NCBI RefSeq assembly: GCF_017897595.1
Contig: NZ_JAGKIK010000005.1
Span: 1-64,000 of the forward strand
Origin: Aquimarina sp. U1-2
Lineage (GTDB): Bacteria; Bacteroidota; Bacteroidia; Flavobacteriales; Flavobacteriaceae
DNA length: 64,000 bases
Direction of reading: 5' to 3'
Below, one piece after another: positions 36,329-46,226 of this stretch. Below the pieces are notes generated by a model, which saw only the letters and a list, made by a program, of their open reading frames with translations, did not search any database and was not told the DNA's origin. A program made the position numbers and the translations under genes. The first letter of the stretch is position 1; every line of letters begins with the position of its first letter.

Positions 36329-36769
36329 AAAAATATCCTTTGTATTCTATGTTTTGCACTTGTTATACAGGCTTGTCAAACCGACACCAGAACTATAATT
36401 TTTCACAAGACTCACGAGCCCAAGAAGTCGGCAGCACCTTTTTCTGATATTGTTCAAGTTGATGATCTCTATTTTCTTTCTGGTCAAATTGGAATGGATC
36501 ATAGTACTCGAAAGCTTGTAGAAGGTGGTATAAAAGCCGAAACCAAACAAACTCTTGAAAATATAAAGGCGGTTCTAAAACATCATAATTTAGAGATGAA
36601 ACATGTCGTAAAATGTACCGTTATTTTATCTGATATCGAAGATTTCGCAACATGTAATGCAGTGTATAGAACTTATTTTCCACAAAAACCAGCGCGTACA
36701 ACCTTTGCGGCCAAAGACTTGGCTATGGGCGCTACCATAGAAATTGAATGTATTGCAGTCAAACCCTAA
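36326..36769 (+). CDS. RidA (YjgF/YER057c) family protein with lipoprotein signal
   Basis: 147 residues. The start MKNILCILCFALVIQACQTD has a lipobox (VIQAC, Cys17), placing the product in a membrane outside the cytoplasm. Residues 24-147 form the RidA fold, with the active-site arginine in KPARTTFAAKDLAMGA and the family C-terminal IEIECIAV. Cytosolic RidA deaminates reactive 2-aminoacrylate; an exported lipid-anchored form is atypical, so the substrate is uncertain. Its start codon is the last part of an R4 repeat. Truncated R5 DNA separates it from queE. Confidence 0.88.
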   Translation: MKNILCILCFALVIQACQTDTRTIIFHKTHEPKKSAAPFSDIVQVDDLYFLSGQIGMDHSTRKLVEGGIKAETKQTLENIKAVLKHHNLEMKHVVKCTVILSDIEDFATCNAVYRTYFPQKPARTTFAAKDLAMGATIEIECIAVKP

Positions 36770-36810
36770 TGAATTTGTATGTGTAATTCGGAGGAAAACG
36801 AATTATTTTA

Positions 36811-36859
36811 TTGCAAAACAGCATTTTTTTAGCAAATTAAAAAAAGTTTAAACCAGTTC
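36811..36859 (+). repeat. R5 fragment (right end)
   Basis: TTGCAAAACAGCATTTTTTT through AAAAAAGTTTAAACCAGTTC matches the right 45 bp of the R5 element at 25270-25463. The left end is missing. It abuts the queE promoter. Confidence 0.7.
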
Positions 36860-36862
36860 CTT

Positions 36863-36870
36863 TACCTTTG
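36863..36870 (+). promoter_or_regulatory. Predicted -7 element of queE
   Basis: TACCTTTG matches TAnnTTTG exactly and lies 7 bp before the ATG at 36878, so transcription would begin at or next to the start codon. A -33 element would fall in the R5 fragment, but no clear TTTG is seen there. Confidence 0.5.
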
Positions 36871-36877
36871 CGCTCTT

Positions 36878-37507
36878 ATGCAAAATAGAGTACAAACATT
36901 GGTAGATAAGGGAGAAATGCTTCCTTTAATGGAAGAGTTTTATACGATTCAGGGAGAAGGATATCATAAAGGAACAGCGGCATATTTTGTAAGAATTGGA
37001 GGTTGTGATGTGGGATGTCATTGGTGTGATGTTAAAGAAAGCTGGAATGCCAGCATACATCCCCCTACAGAAACTGAGATCATTGTAGAAAATGCAGTTC
37101 GCTATAGTAATGTAGTAGTGGTTACCGGAGGAGAGCCATTAACCTGGGATATGACACTACTAACTCAAAAATTAAAAGAAAAAGGAGCTCAAACGCATAT
37201 AGAAACTTCTGGAGCCTATCCGCTTACAGGTATTTGGGATTGGATTTGTTTGTCACCAAAAAAGGTAAAAAAGCCTAAGAATGAGATTTACAAGGTTGCC
37301 AATGAGCTAAAATGCATTATATACAATAAGAGTGATTTTGTATTTGCTGAAGAGGAAGCGTTGAAAGTTTCAAACGAATGTATATTATACCTGCAACCCG
37401 AATGGAGTGTTCGAGAAAAAGTTATACCCCTCATCGTAGATTATGTAATGAACAATCCAAAATGGAGAGTGTCGCTTCAAACACATAAATATTTAAATAT
37501 TCCCTAG
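36878..37507 (+). CDS. queE: 7-carboxy-7-deazaguanine synthase (radical SAM)
   Basis: 209 residues. A radical SAM enzyme of the queuosine (preQ0) pathway that contracts 6-carboxy-tetrahydropterin to 7-carboxy-7-deazaguanine. The [4Fe-4S]-binding motif CxxxCxxC is in GGCDVGCHWCDVKESW, preceded by the family start EEFYTIQGEGYHKGTAAYFV. The SAM-binding VVVTGGEPLTWD and HIETSGAYPL follow. Other queuosine genes are not in the window. The strong TAnnTTTG box seven bases upstream suggests a near-leaderless transcript. Confidence 0.95.
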   Translation: MQNRVQTLVDKGEMLPLMEEFYTIQGEGYHKGTAAYFVRIGGCDVGCHWCDVKESWNASIHPPTETEIIVENAVRYSNVVVVTGGEPLTWDMTLLTQKLKEKGAQTHIETSGAYPLTGIWDWICLSPKKVKKPKNEIYKVANELKCIIYNKSDFVFAEEEALKVSNECILYLQPEWSVREKVIPLIVDYVMNNPKWRVSLQTHKYLNIP

Positions 37508-37790
37508 TAATAGCAACATAGTATAAGATTTGTCTTTTTACATATTTTGTACAAGTACTTGATAATAAATAAATTACGGTAAAACAGTAATTTGTGATAC
37601 ATTAGTATATATAAAGACTATAAATTAGAAAGAAAAAACTTACAATTTTAATTATTTTGTATTCATATTAAAGTTTTTTAGCGATGATAATATTATTTGT
37701 GTCGAAATGTTAATTGATACTATACTAGTTACCTTGATTTAATCTTTTACTATTTGTAAATTTATGTAAGTAATTTAAAATCAGTTAGCT
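37508..37790. other. Intergenic region upstream of peptide gene 1
   Basis: AT-rich, 283 bp. A short inverted repeat AAATTAC (37571-37577)/GTAATTT (37587-37593) is visible. A promoter-like block, CTTGAT at 37733-37738 and ATTTGTAAAT at 37752-37761, resembles the one before peptide gene 3. Confidence 0.5.
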
Positions 37791-37889
37791 ATGAAAAATT
37801 TTTACACAATATTAGGAATAAGTTTTAAGTCTATTATGACTTTTATAAGTGATTTGCCAGGAGCTTCATGGTATGCAATGCGCAAATAA
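37791..37889 (+). CDS. 32-residue peptide, paralogue 1 (LPGAS family)
   Basis: ATG at 37791, TAA at 37887. The 32-codon product starts MKNFYTILGISF and ends ISDLPGASWYAMRK. It shares with three other short ORFs in the next 1.7 kb the exact length and seven invariant positions: M1, F4, F18, L22, P23, A25 and A29. Residues 3-19 are mostly hydrophobic; the C-terminal third holds the conserved block. No Shine-Dalgarno sequence is expected in this phylum. I do not recognise the family. The conservation of protein but not of spacer DNA argues for real coding. Confidence 0.72.
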   Translation: MKNFYTILGISFKSIMTFISDLPGASWYAMRK

Positions 37890-38484
37890 TAGAAAATGAT
37901 AATTTGATTCATTACTATTTTGATGACCGGTAGGATTTTCTAATTATTATATGACGCATTTACACAAATAATACATAGGTACTTAGTAAATTTAGTTTTC
38001 AGTTTGAAGAAAAAACTCATCACATCATTTGCTTCGTGATAGGTTTGAGAAATAGGTTATACAATCAGGAGAGCTTATTTTAGTAAGAAAACTATTCTTT
38101 TTTTAAGTGTGTTTAAAACAATGTTAAATGTCTATCATTTAGAATTGATTTAAGCTTTTAGAGATCAGTAGATAAATACGTATAGGTTTTATTATAAAAA
38201 TTGTTTTTTAGTAATTTAAAATCTTATCACATGTTCGTTCGAGTGCAGTCAAGAAATTTCGTTTTTGTAAAATAGGTTTTGATTGAGCCTGTCCTGAACT
38301 CTAACGAAGGTATCAGCTAGACATTAGTACTATATATCTTATTCAGTAGGTGTAACTAACTACTAACCTCTAAAAGTTTAAGTTAGCTATTTAAAATGTA
38401 CCTTATCAAAAAATAATAGTAATTGCAGTAGATATATTACTTCATAATTTAATTTTCGAGAATAATCAATTAAAACATCATTAA
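37890..38484. other. 595-bp spacer between peptide genes 1 and 2
   Basis: AT-rich with no further copy of the peptide ORF on either strand that I can find. Near 38230-38320 it contains degraded pieces of common flavobacterial repeats (TTCGAGTGCAGTCAAGAAAT and CCTGTCCTGAACTC). It should carry the promoter of peptide gene 2, but no clear TAnnTTTG box is seen. Confidence 0.5.
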
Positions 38485-38583
38485 ATGAACAAATTTTTTA
38501 AAGCAATTGGTCTTGGTTTTAAATCTTTTATTGGATTTATTAAAGATTTACCTGGTGCTTCAGGTAACGCAATGCGTCAATAA
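38485..38583 (+). CDS. 32-residue peptide, paralogue 2 (LPGAS family)
   Basis: ATG at 38485, TAA at 38581. The product starts MNKFFKAIGLGFKSFIGF and ends IKDLPGASGNAMRQ. It is the most basic and regular of the four: K3, K6, K13 and K20 spaced through an aromatic/aliphatic segment that would form a cationic amphipathic helix, then the invariant Leu-Pro and C-terminal Ala-Met-Arg. It agrees with paralogue 1 at about half its positions. A perfect 25-bp hairpin follows 13 bp downstream. Membrane-active, signalling or toxin-like roles are all possible; none is shown by the sequence. Confidence 0.76.
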   Translation: MNKFFKAIGLGFKSFIGFIKDLPGASGNAMRQ

Positions 38584-38596
38584 TTGTTGTCTTTCT

Positions 38597-38652
38597 AAAT
38601 TCAATACCTTATAAATTGTTCTTATTTGAACAATTTATAAGGTATTGAATTT
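38597..38652 (+). terminator. Perfect 25-bp hairpin after peptide gene 2
   Basis: The arm 38597-38621 is the exact reverse complement of 38628-38652, with a 6-nt loop TTATTT. It is A/T-rich and lacks a long T-run on the 3' side (CTTAATTTGATTTC follows). It is a plausible terminator or 3' stabiliser of the peptide mRNA, and being symmetrical it would also act on the other strand. Confidence 0.75.
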
Positions 38653-39162
38653 CTTAATTTGATTTCTTTCTTATTACGTTGTGGCAATTACAAAGTACCG
38701 CTTATTATTTTTAATTTCTTTCTTTAATTTATTCACTCAATCATCGAGTTTTAAATACTTCGTGGGCAAGATCCCAAAACAAAATTAGTTTCAATCAGTG
38801 CTTCATAGGCTTTCGGTAAGTTGGTTTACTGATGTCCTTAAAAACGTATTGCCAAGAGTTATCATCCTAAGTATTACATTATTTTGAATGGTAAGGTGTA
38901 GAAATTTATGCAATGGATATGTATCTATGTGTTTAAGTCAATTAAGTTTTATATCTATAGCTATTAAAAAGGGGATATTTCCCCTGTATAATGTGATTTT
39001 TTTGTAAGATTTTTCTTTTAATAGTAATAGTCTTAATTATTATAAATGCAATTCATCTGTTTAGATATTTAGATTATCTAAATTATCGTCACGTCTATGT
39101 TAATATTTTTATACTTGATATAATTGCCTATATATTTGTAAATCAATTTAAAAAACATAAAT
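38653..39162. other. Spacer between peptide genes 2 and 3
   Basis: About 510 bp, AT-rich, without a credible ORF. Its last 50 bp hold the promoter-like block of peptide gene 3. Nothing else is recognised. Confidence 0.45.
39114..39143 (+). promoter_or_regulatory. Predicted promoter of peptide gene 3
   Basis: TATATTTG at 39131-39138 is a perfect TAnnTTTG box. CTTGAT at 39114 and ATTTGTAAAT at 39134 recur in the same order before peptide gene 1 (37733 and 37752), with one base difference in spacing. This is the only upstream similarity between the paralogues that I can see clearly. Confidence 0.5.
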
Positions 39163-39261
39163 ATGAAGTTATTTTACGGTATCTTAATGGTTGATGTAAA
39201 AGCATTAAAATCATTTTTAAGGCAATTGCCTTCTGCATGTAGTCATGCGATCCATCGATAG
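39163..39261 (+). CDS. 32-residue peptide, paralogue 3 (diverged LPSAC variant)
   Basis: ATG at 39163, TAG at 39259. The product starts MKLFYGILMVDVKALKSF and ends LRQLPSACSHAIHR. It keeps the seven invariant positions and the length of 32 but has Ser for Gly24 and Cys for Ser26, giving the only cysteine in the set. The C terminus SHAIHR resembles paralogue 4 (SHAIRR), so 3 and 4 form one subgroup and 1 and 2 another. Two short inverted repeats follow (39256-39282 and 39286-39318). Confidence 0.7.
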   Translation: MKLFYGILMVDVKALKSFLRQLPSACSHAIHR

Positions 39262-39285
39262 TATCTTAACTATACTACTATCGAG

Positions 39286-39318
39286 TTTACTACATATGGA
39301 TGAGATTGATGTAGTAAA
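39286..39318 (+). terminator. Hairpin downstream of peptide gene 3
   Basis: TTTACTACAT (39286-39295) is the exact reverse complement of ATGTAGTAAA (39309-39318) across 13 nt. A neighbouring pair CGATAGTA/TACTATCG overlaps the stop codon. No T-run follows, so the terminator call is tentative. Confidence 0.4.
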
Positions 39319-39443
39319 AACGTAACAGAGATTACGCTATTTTCCTAGTAAAATCCATCGTTAGAACTAGAGGTTAACTAGCAGAAAATTAAGTAATTGT
39401 GTTCGTTGTCGATGAAATATTCGGTTATGTCTAAAAATTAATG

Positions 39444-39471
39444 AAAATATTGATTTGACAATATTTTGTCA
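39444..39471 (+). promoter_or_regulatory. Overlapping inverted repeats upstream of peptide gene 4
   Basis: AAAATATTG (39444-39452) pairs with CAATATTTT (39459-39467). Overlapping it, TGACAA (39456-39461) and TTGTCA (39466-39471) form an operator-like dyad. They lie 33-60 bp before the ATG of peptide gene 4. Competing hairpins or a repressor site are possible; this is inference. Confidence 0.35.
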
Positions 39472-39503
39472 TTAAATTTATCTAATTATTAAAAAATAAA
39501 TAT

Positions 39504-39602
39504 ATGGGGCTATTTTACACTAAATTTAAATTAACTTTCAGAATTGTAATGGAATTTTTAAGCGAATTACCAGGAGCATCAAGTCATGCCATCCGTCGGT
39601 AG
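39504..39602 (+). CDS. 32-residue peptide, paralogue 4 (LPGAS family)
   Basis: ATG at 39504, TAG at 39600. The product starts MGLFYTKFKLTFRIVMEF and ends LSELPGASSHAIRR. All seven family-invariant residues are kept. The N-terminal half is basic and hydrophobic (K7, K9, R13), and the C terminus ends in two arginines. The leader ATTAAAAAATAAATATG resembles that of paralogue 3. A strong terminator at 39677-39712 closes the peptide region and is shared with the convergent DUF2911 gene. Confidence 0.74.
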   Translation: MGLFYTKFKLTFRIVMEFLSELPGASSHAIRR

Positions 39603-39676
39603 ATCTTAAGATTTTATAACATTTTTAAAAGATCAACACAAATCATATTATTTTAGGGGCATTAAAATAATGATAC

Positions 39677-39716
39677 AAAAAGGCTTAGTTTATAAACTAA
39701 GCCTTTTTTGTTTTTA
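39677..39716. terminator. Bidirectional rho-independent terminator
   Basis: AAAAAGGCTTAGTTTA is followed directly by its reverse complement TAAACTAAGCCTTTTT and further T residues (TTGTTTTT). It ends the peptide cluster on the plus strand and the DUF2911 gene on the minus strand. Confidence 0.92.
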
Positions 39717-39728
39717 AAGTATTTGCTA

Positions 39729-40262
39729 CTACATGTAAAAGGGGACTTCTACTCTGGTAGTATCCCAACCTAATATCATATGGTAACCTTTATCTACTTT
39801 ATTAAAAGCTATAGAAAATACTTCTAATTCATCACCGCTTGATGCCGGAACCTTTATTCTGGCAACATCTTTAGATTTATCATAAGTATAAGCTCCCCAA
39901 CTGTCAAGATCTGAATTAATAATGATCGTCCATTCTTTTTCGCCAGGAATAGTGAATAACGAATACGTTCCGGCCTCGATATTCTGATCTCCCATTTTTA
40001 CATCTTCAAAAAATTTGATTTCAGTAGCTTCGTCTGCTCCTGTTCTCCAAACTTTATCATTCTTCACAATGTTTCCGAAAATTTCACGACCCTTCTTCTG
40101 GGGGCGGCTATACACTACTTTAATTTCTGGTTTGGCGTTTCTATCAGTTTTTGCATAAGCAATGTCTGTCGGACTTTTTTGTAACCCCTCAAATTTTTGA
40201 GCATTCATAGTAGTTATCGTTCCCAAAAGCACCATAGCAACGAGTAAGATTGATTTTTTCAT
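39729..40262 (-). CDS. DUF2911 domain exported protein
   Basis: 177 residues with a signal peptide (cleavage near TMNAQK, residue 22). The mature part matches DUF2911 as found in Bacteroidota: YSRPQKKGREIFGNIVKNDKVWRTGADEATEI (cited in part), then INSDLDSWGAYTYDKSKDV and a C-terminal LGWDTTRVEVPF. The family is secreted and beta-rich, with no known enzymatic role. It is convergent with the small-peptide region and shares its terminator. A start 5' leader of about 250 bp separates it from asnB. Confidence 0.85.
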   Translation of the reverse strand: MKKSILLVAMVLLGTITTMNAQKFEGLQKSPTDIAYAKTDRNAKPEIKVVYSRPQKKGREIFGNIVKNDKVWRTGADEATEIKFFEDVKMGDQNIEAGTYSLFTIPGEKEWTIIINSDLDSWGAYTYDKSKDVARIKVPASSGDELEVFSIAFNKVDKGYHMILGWDTTRVEVPFYM

Positions 40263-40513
40263 GATTATGATTTTAATTTTTACGTAAGACGTAAAGATAT
40301 CTTTGAACTTACAAGAGAAATGTTAATCCATTCTATAAGTTCTGTTAAATCTTTATCTAATATATCGATAGTTTTACGTATAAATTTGTAGCTACTCCTA
40401 ATTGTTATGTTTATTTTTATCGTTTTAAGTTTTAAATTGTAGTTAAATACGCTTTAGTTGTTTATATTTTTAAAGCTTAGTCTCACATTTGTTTTAATTA
40501 ATAAAATAAAATT

Positions 40514-42178
40514 ATGTGTGGGATAGTATGTGCTTTTGATATAAAGCAAGATGTAGAGGTATTACGACCAAAATTATTAGAAATGTCTAAAAAAATTCGT
40601 CACAGGGGCCCCGATTGGAATGGGATATATGCCAATGATCGTGCGATACTAGCTCATGAGCGCTTAGCCATCGTAGATCCTGTATCTGGAAAACAACCTC
40701 TTTTTAGTGATGATGAAAAAATAGTGGTAGCCGCTAATGGTGAGATATATAATCACCAAGAGCTTCGAAATCAACTTAAAGCAACCTATAATTTTCAAAC
40801 AGCTTCAGACTGCGAAGTAATTTTGGCTTTGTATCAAGAAAAAGGAACACAATTTCTAGATGATTTAAACGGTATTTTTGCTTTTGCGCTATATGATACC
40901 GAAAATGACCTATATCTTATTGCAAGAGATCATATGGGGATCATACCTTTATACATGGGTTGGGATCAAAATGGAACGTTCTATGTAGCTTCAGAATTGA
41001 AAGCTCTCGAAGAAGTTTGTACAAAAATTGAATTATTTCCGCCGGGTCATTATTTATTTAGCAAAGATGGAAAGGTTAAAAGATGGTATACCAGAGATTG
41101 GTCAGATTATAAAGCTGTTCAAGAAAATCAAACAAGTATTGATGAGGTTAGAGAAGCTTTAGAAGCAGCAGTTCATAGGCAATTAATGTCTGATGTTCCT
41201 TACGGAGTTTTGTTATCGGGTGGTTTAGATTCATCGGTCACTTCTGCGATAGCCAAAAAATATTCTGAAAAGCGTGTAGAGTCTGGGGGTACCAAAGCCG
41301 CATGGTGGCCACAATTGCATTCATTTTCGGTTGGATTAGAAGGATCGCCTGATCTGGCAGCTGCACAAAAAGTTGCAGATCATATAGGTACTGTACATCA
41401 CGAAATTAAATTTACCATTCAAGAGGGTTTGGATGCTATAAAAGATGTTATTTACAATTTAGAGACCTATGACATCACAACGATTCGAGCTTCTACACCA
41501 ATGTACTTAATGGCCAGGGTCATTAAATCTATGGGCGTTAAAATGGTGCTTTCTGGTGAGGGTGCAGATGAGATTTTTGGTGGGTATTTATATTTTCATA
41601 AAGCACCTAATGCTCAAGAATTTCATGATGAGACGGTGCGGAAGCTTAATAAATTGCATATGTATGATTGTTTACGCGCCAACAAATCACTGGCAGCTTG
41701 GGGTATTGAAGGTCGTGTACCTTTTTTAGATAAAGAATTTATGGATGTGGCTATGCGCATCAATCCAAAAGATAAGATGATCAATGGTGAAAGAATGGAG
41801 AAATGGGTAATTCGAAAGGCATTCGAATCCTATCTTCCTGAAAGTGTTACCTGGCGTCAAAAGGAACAATTTTCTGATGGAGTGGGCTACAGTTGGATTG
41901 ATACGTTGAAAGAGGTGGTTGAACATGAAGTATCTGATGAGCAAATGCAACACGCCCATTTTAGATTTCCAATACAGACCCCTCAAAACAAAGAAGAATA
42001 TTATTATCGAACAATTTTTGAAAGCCATTTTCCCAGCGACGCTGCAGCGCTGAGTGTACCCCAAGAGCCATCGGTTGCTTGTAGTACAAAAATAGCATTA
42101 GAATGGGACGAAGCTTTTAAAAATATGAATGATCCAAGCGGTAGAGCTGTAGCCAATATTCATGAAGAAGCGTATTAG
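40514..42178 (+). CDS. asnB: Asparagine synthase B (glutamine-hydrolysing)
   Basis: 554 residues, the length of E. coli AsnB. The N-terminal glutaminase domain starts with the nucleophile Cys2 (MCGIVCAFD), followed by RHRGPDWNG and AANGEIYNH. The C-terminal synthetase domain has the PP-loop LLSGGLDSSVT and the aspartate-adenylation region LSGEGADEIFGGYLYFH. The C-terminal WRQKEQFSDGVGYSW is typical of true asparagine synthetases rather than lasso-peptide cyclases. It makes asparagine from aspartate, glutamine and ATP in the cytoplasm. Confidence 0.96.
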   Translation: MCGIVCAFDIKQDVEVLRPKLLEMSKKIRHRGPDWNGIYANDRAILAHERLAIVDPVSGKQPLFSDDEKIVVAANGEIYNHQELRNQLKATYNFQTASDCEVILALYQEKGTQFLDDLNGIFAFALYDTENDLYLIARDHMGIIPLYMGWDQNGTFYVASELKALEEVCTKIELFPPGHYLFSKDGKVKRWYTRDWSDYKAVQENQTSIDEVREALEAAVHRQLMSDVPYGVLLSGGLDSSVTSAIAKKYSEKRVESGGTKAAWWPQLHSFSVGLEGSPDLAAAQKVADHIGTVHHEIKFTIQEGLDAIKDVIYNLETYDITTIRASTPMYLMARVIKSMGVKMVLSGEGADEIFGGYLYFHKAPNAQEFHDETVRKLNKLHMYDCLRANKSLAAWGIEGRVPFLDKEFMDVAMRINPKDKMINGERMEKWVIRKAFESYLPESVTWRQKEQFSDGVGYSWIDTLKEVVEHEVSDEQMQHAHFRFPIQTPQNKEEYYYRTIFESHFPSDAAALSVPQEPSVACSTKIALEWDEAFKNMNDPSGRAVANIHEEAY

Positions 42179-42249
42179 TTAGCCTATACTTTCTTATATC
42201 GTCGAATTTATGAAGGCTAAGATTTTTAAAGCAGTTAATTTCTTATGTG

Positions 42250-42296
42250 GACTGATGTAAACTTTTTAGCTTACATCAAAAAGGTTTAAACCAGTT
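42250..42296 (+). repeat. Miniature R5 element, nearly only the terminal repeats
   Basis: GACTGATGTAAACTTTTT (42250-42267) faces AAAAAGGTTTAAACCAGTT (42278-42296), an imperfect inverted pair like the R5 ends, separated by only 10 bp. It seems to be an R5 derivative that lost its middle. Confidence 0.6.
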
Positions 42297-42359
42297 TAGT
42301 ATGCTAAAAATACCACAGTATTAATTTAAAAAGCTGAAAAGTTCAGTTTCATTAACATT

Positions 42360-42392
42360 AAAAACCCTGAGAATAGTTCTCAGGGTTTTTTT
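42360..42392. terminator. Bidirectional terminator between asnB and astacin-type gene
   Basis: AAAAACCCTGAGAA pairs perfectly with TTCTCAGGGTTTTT across a 3-nt loop (TAG). A T-run follows on the plus strand and an A-run precedes, so it can stop both convergent genes. Confidence 0.92.
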
Positions 42393-42424
42393 GTGCTGCT
42401 ATAAATTTTTATGCAATATTTATT

Positions 42425-43570
42425 CTAGTTACCACATTGTCCTAGATTAGACCATCTTCTATTGCTTTGTAATTCATACAAAAATCCTTGATATGTAACC
42501 TGATCTCCTACAGAATAGCTGTTATTTCTATTCCATGCAGAAATTCCTTCGCAAATATCTTCAATTACTGTTGTGTCACATTCTAAAAGACGATTCCATC
42601 CATTAAAATCTCTTTCATATAAAAAGCCTTCATACGTTACTCGGTCTCCTACATTGTATCGTCTTCCAGAAACCCATTCGTCTACCCCTTCACAAGTATC
42701 ACCGCCACCGGTATCGCTGGGATACAATTGATTTGTTCCTGCAATATCACCGGCAGATAATCTACTTCTAAAGGGAATACGGCTACCATCTTTTTCGAGC
42801 ATCACAGGCCGACCGTTTTTACTAAAAGTAAAACTGCTATAAATCATAATTGATGCTACATCAAATTCACCTGGATTTACAGAGTTACTGTCGATTCGAA
42901 ATTGACTTATGGCTCCGTCTTGGATATTTTCAGGAAAAATATCTACAAATTGATCTCTATCGCTTCGATTTTGTTCGTGTAGGTACCCTAATGTGTGTCC
43001 AATTTCATGAGTCATTACTCCAACACCAGTTCTTACTCCCATATTAATGGTACCTCTAGAGCCTTGATCTCCCAAACTTGCAGAAGCACAATTACAGTCA
43101 CGACCGCTATTTCGAATGGTAACATAAGAACTTTCGTTAGTTCTTTCTTTAAAACGTATGTTGGTATTGTTTATCCATTCATCCATCGAGTCAAAAGTAA
43201 CATCACGTTGTCTGCTTGATAAACTATTGTCTAATACATAAACGATAGTGTTATTTCTCCATTTGCGTACTCTAGAGGCCAGACCTAGTTTTGCATCAAT
43301 ACCTTGGTCTGGTGCAGCTAAAGGATCAAAAATGATTTTCTCGTCAGATAGTTGCGCTTCATCAAATAATATATCACCCCACTTAAAAGTACCATTTCCC
43401 AAATCCTCTACCTGTATCAAGTCACCTCTAAAATATTTATCGACCAAGAGTGTTGTTTCACCAGTTTCATTAGGCAAGTCATCAATGTTTTCATTAGAAC
43501 AAGAGGTTAAGAAAAGTCCTAAGCTTAGCATGGTAACTTTTACCAAATTCATTAAATTTTGTGTTTTCAT
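42425..43570 (-). CDS. Astacin-like (M12A) metallopeptidase with two C-terminal chitin-binding-type modules, lipoprotein
   Basis: 381 residues. Lipobox LFLTSC (around residue 24), so lipid-anchored. The astacin zinc motif is MTHEIGHTLGYLHEQNRSDRD (HExxHxxGxxHE), with the Met-turn MIYSSF about 50 residues later. Two repeated modules at the C terminus, WVSGRRYNVGDRVTYEGFLY and WNRNNSYSVGDQVTYQGFLY, are ChiC/CBM5-12-like chitin-binding folds. It probably degrades extracellular proteins associated with polysaccharide. It is alone, convergent with asnB. Confidence 0.9.
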   Translation of the reverse strand: MKTQNLMNLVKVTMLSLGLFLTSCSNENIDDLPNETGETTLLVDKYFRGDLIQVEDLGNGTFKWGDILFDEAQLSDEKIIFDPLAAPDQGIDAKLGLASRVRKWRNNTIVYVLDNSLSSRQRDVTFDSMDEWINNTNIRFKERTNESSYVTIRNSGRDCNCASASLGDQGSRGTINMGVRTGVGVMTHEIGHTLGYLHEQNRSDRDQFVDIFPENIQDGAISQFRIDSNSVNPGEFDVASIMIYSSFTFSKNGRPVMLEKDGSRIPFRSRLSAGDIAGTNQLYPSDTGGGDTCEGVDEWVSGRRYNVGDRVTYEGFLYERDFNGWNRLLECDTTVIEDICEGISAWNRNNSYSVGDQVTYQGFLYELQSNRRWSNLGQCGN

Positions 43571-45925
<2,355 letters not shown>

Positions 45926-45964
45926 GCTGGTATACTATTAGTCGATAAAATTAGACATTGTATC

Positions 45965-46003
45965 AAGAATCTATCATATTCCATGGTAGATTCTTTTTTT
46001 TAT
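45965..46003 (+). terminator. Rho-independent terminator after gyrB
   Basis: AAGAATCTATCAT pairs with ATGGTAGATTCTT (one G-U position) across a short loop and is followed by T residues. Confidence 0.85.
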
Positions 46004-46150
46004 ATAAATTAGCAAAATCTTAATATAATTTTAAGAATGTATAGTAGCTTAACCCAGTACATGGTAAAGTTCAATAGTAGAATTTTATTTATGTAATCAA
46101 TTTAGATCTTCTATACAGATTCGCATTTTAATGTTTAAAATTTTTAATAT

Positions 46151-46226
46151 GAGAACGTAGCGTTACCTAAATTCTCAATTTTATAATTAATTTATTACCA
46201 AGTAATTACTAAAATTTAAACGTATG
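46151..46226 (+). repeat. R4 leader repeat, copy 3, ending at a start codon
   Basis: GAGAACGTAGCGTTAC through ATTCTCAATTTTATAATTA to AAATTTAAACGTATG corresponds to the R4 copy at 36252-36328. As there, its terminal ATG is the start codon of the following gene, although the two genes are unrelated. Confidence 0.6.

Noticed and set aside
36878..39602. Idea that the radical SAM enzyme upstream modifies the short peptides
   Set aside because: The enzyme has all signs of QueE and a housekeeping promoter of its own; there is no peptide-binding (RRE/SPASM) domain.
41726..42064. Minus-strand open frame of 112 codons inside asnB
   Set aside because: Antisense shadow of a well-supported gene.
37791..42178. 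Idea that the peptides plus asnB form a lasso-peptide cluster
   Set aside because: AsnB has the full glutaminase and synthetase sequence of true asparagine synthase, a DUF2911 gene and a strong terminator separate it, there is no B1/B2 protease or recognition protein, and the peptides have no leader/core layout of lasso precursors.
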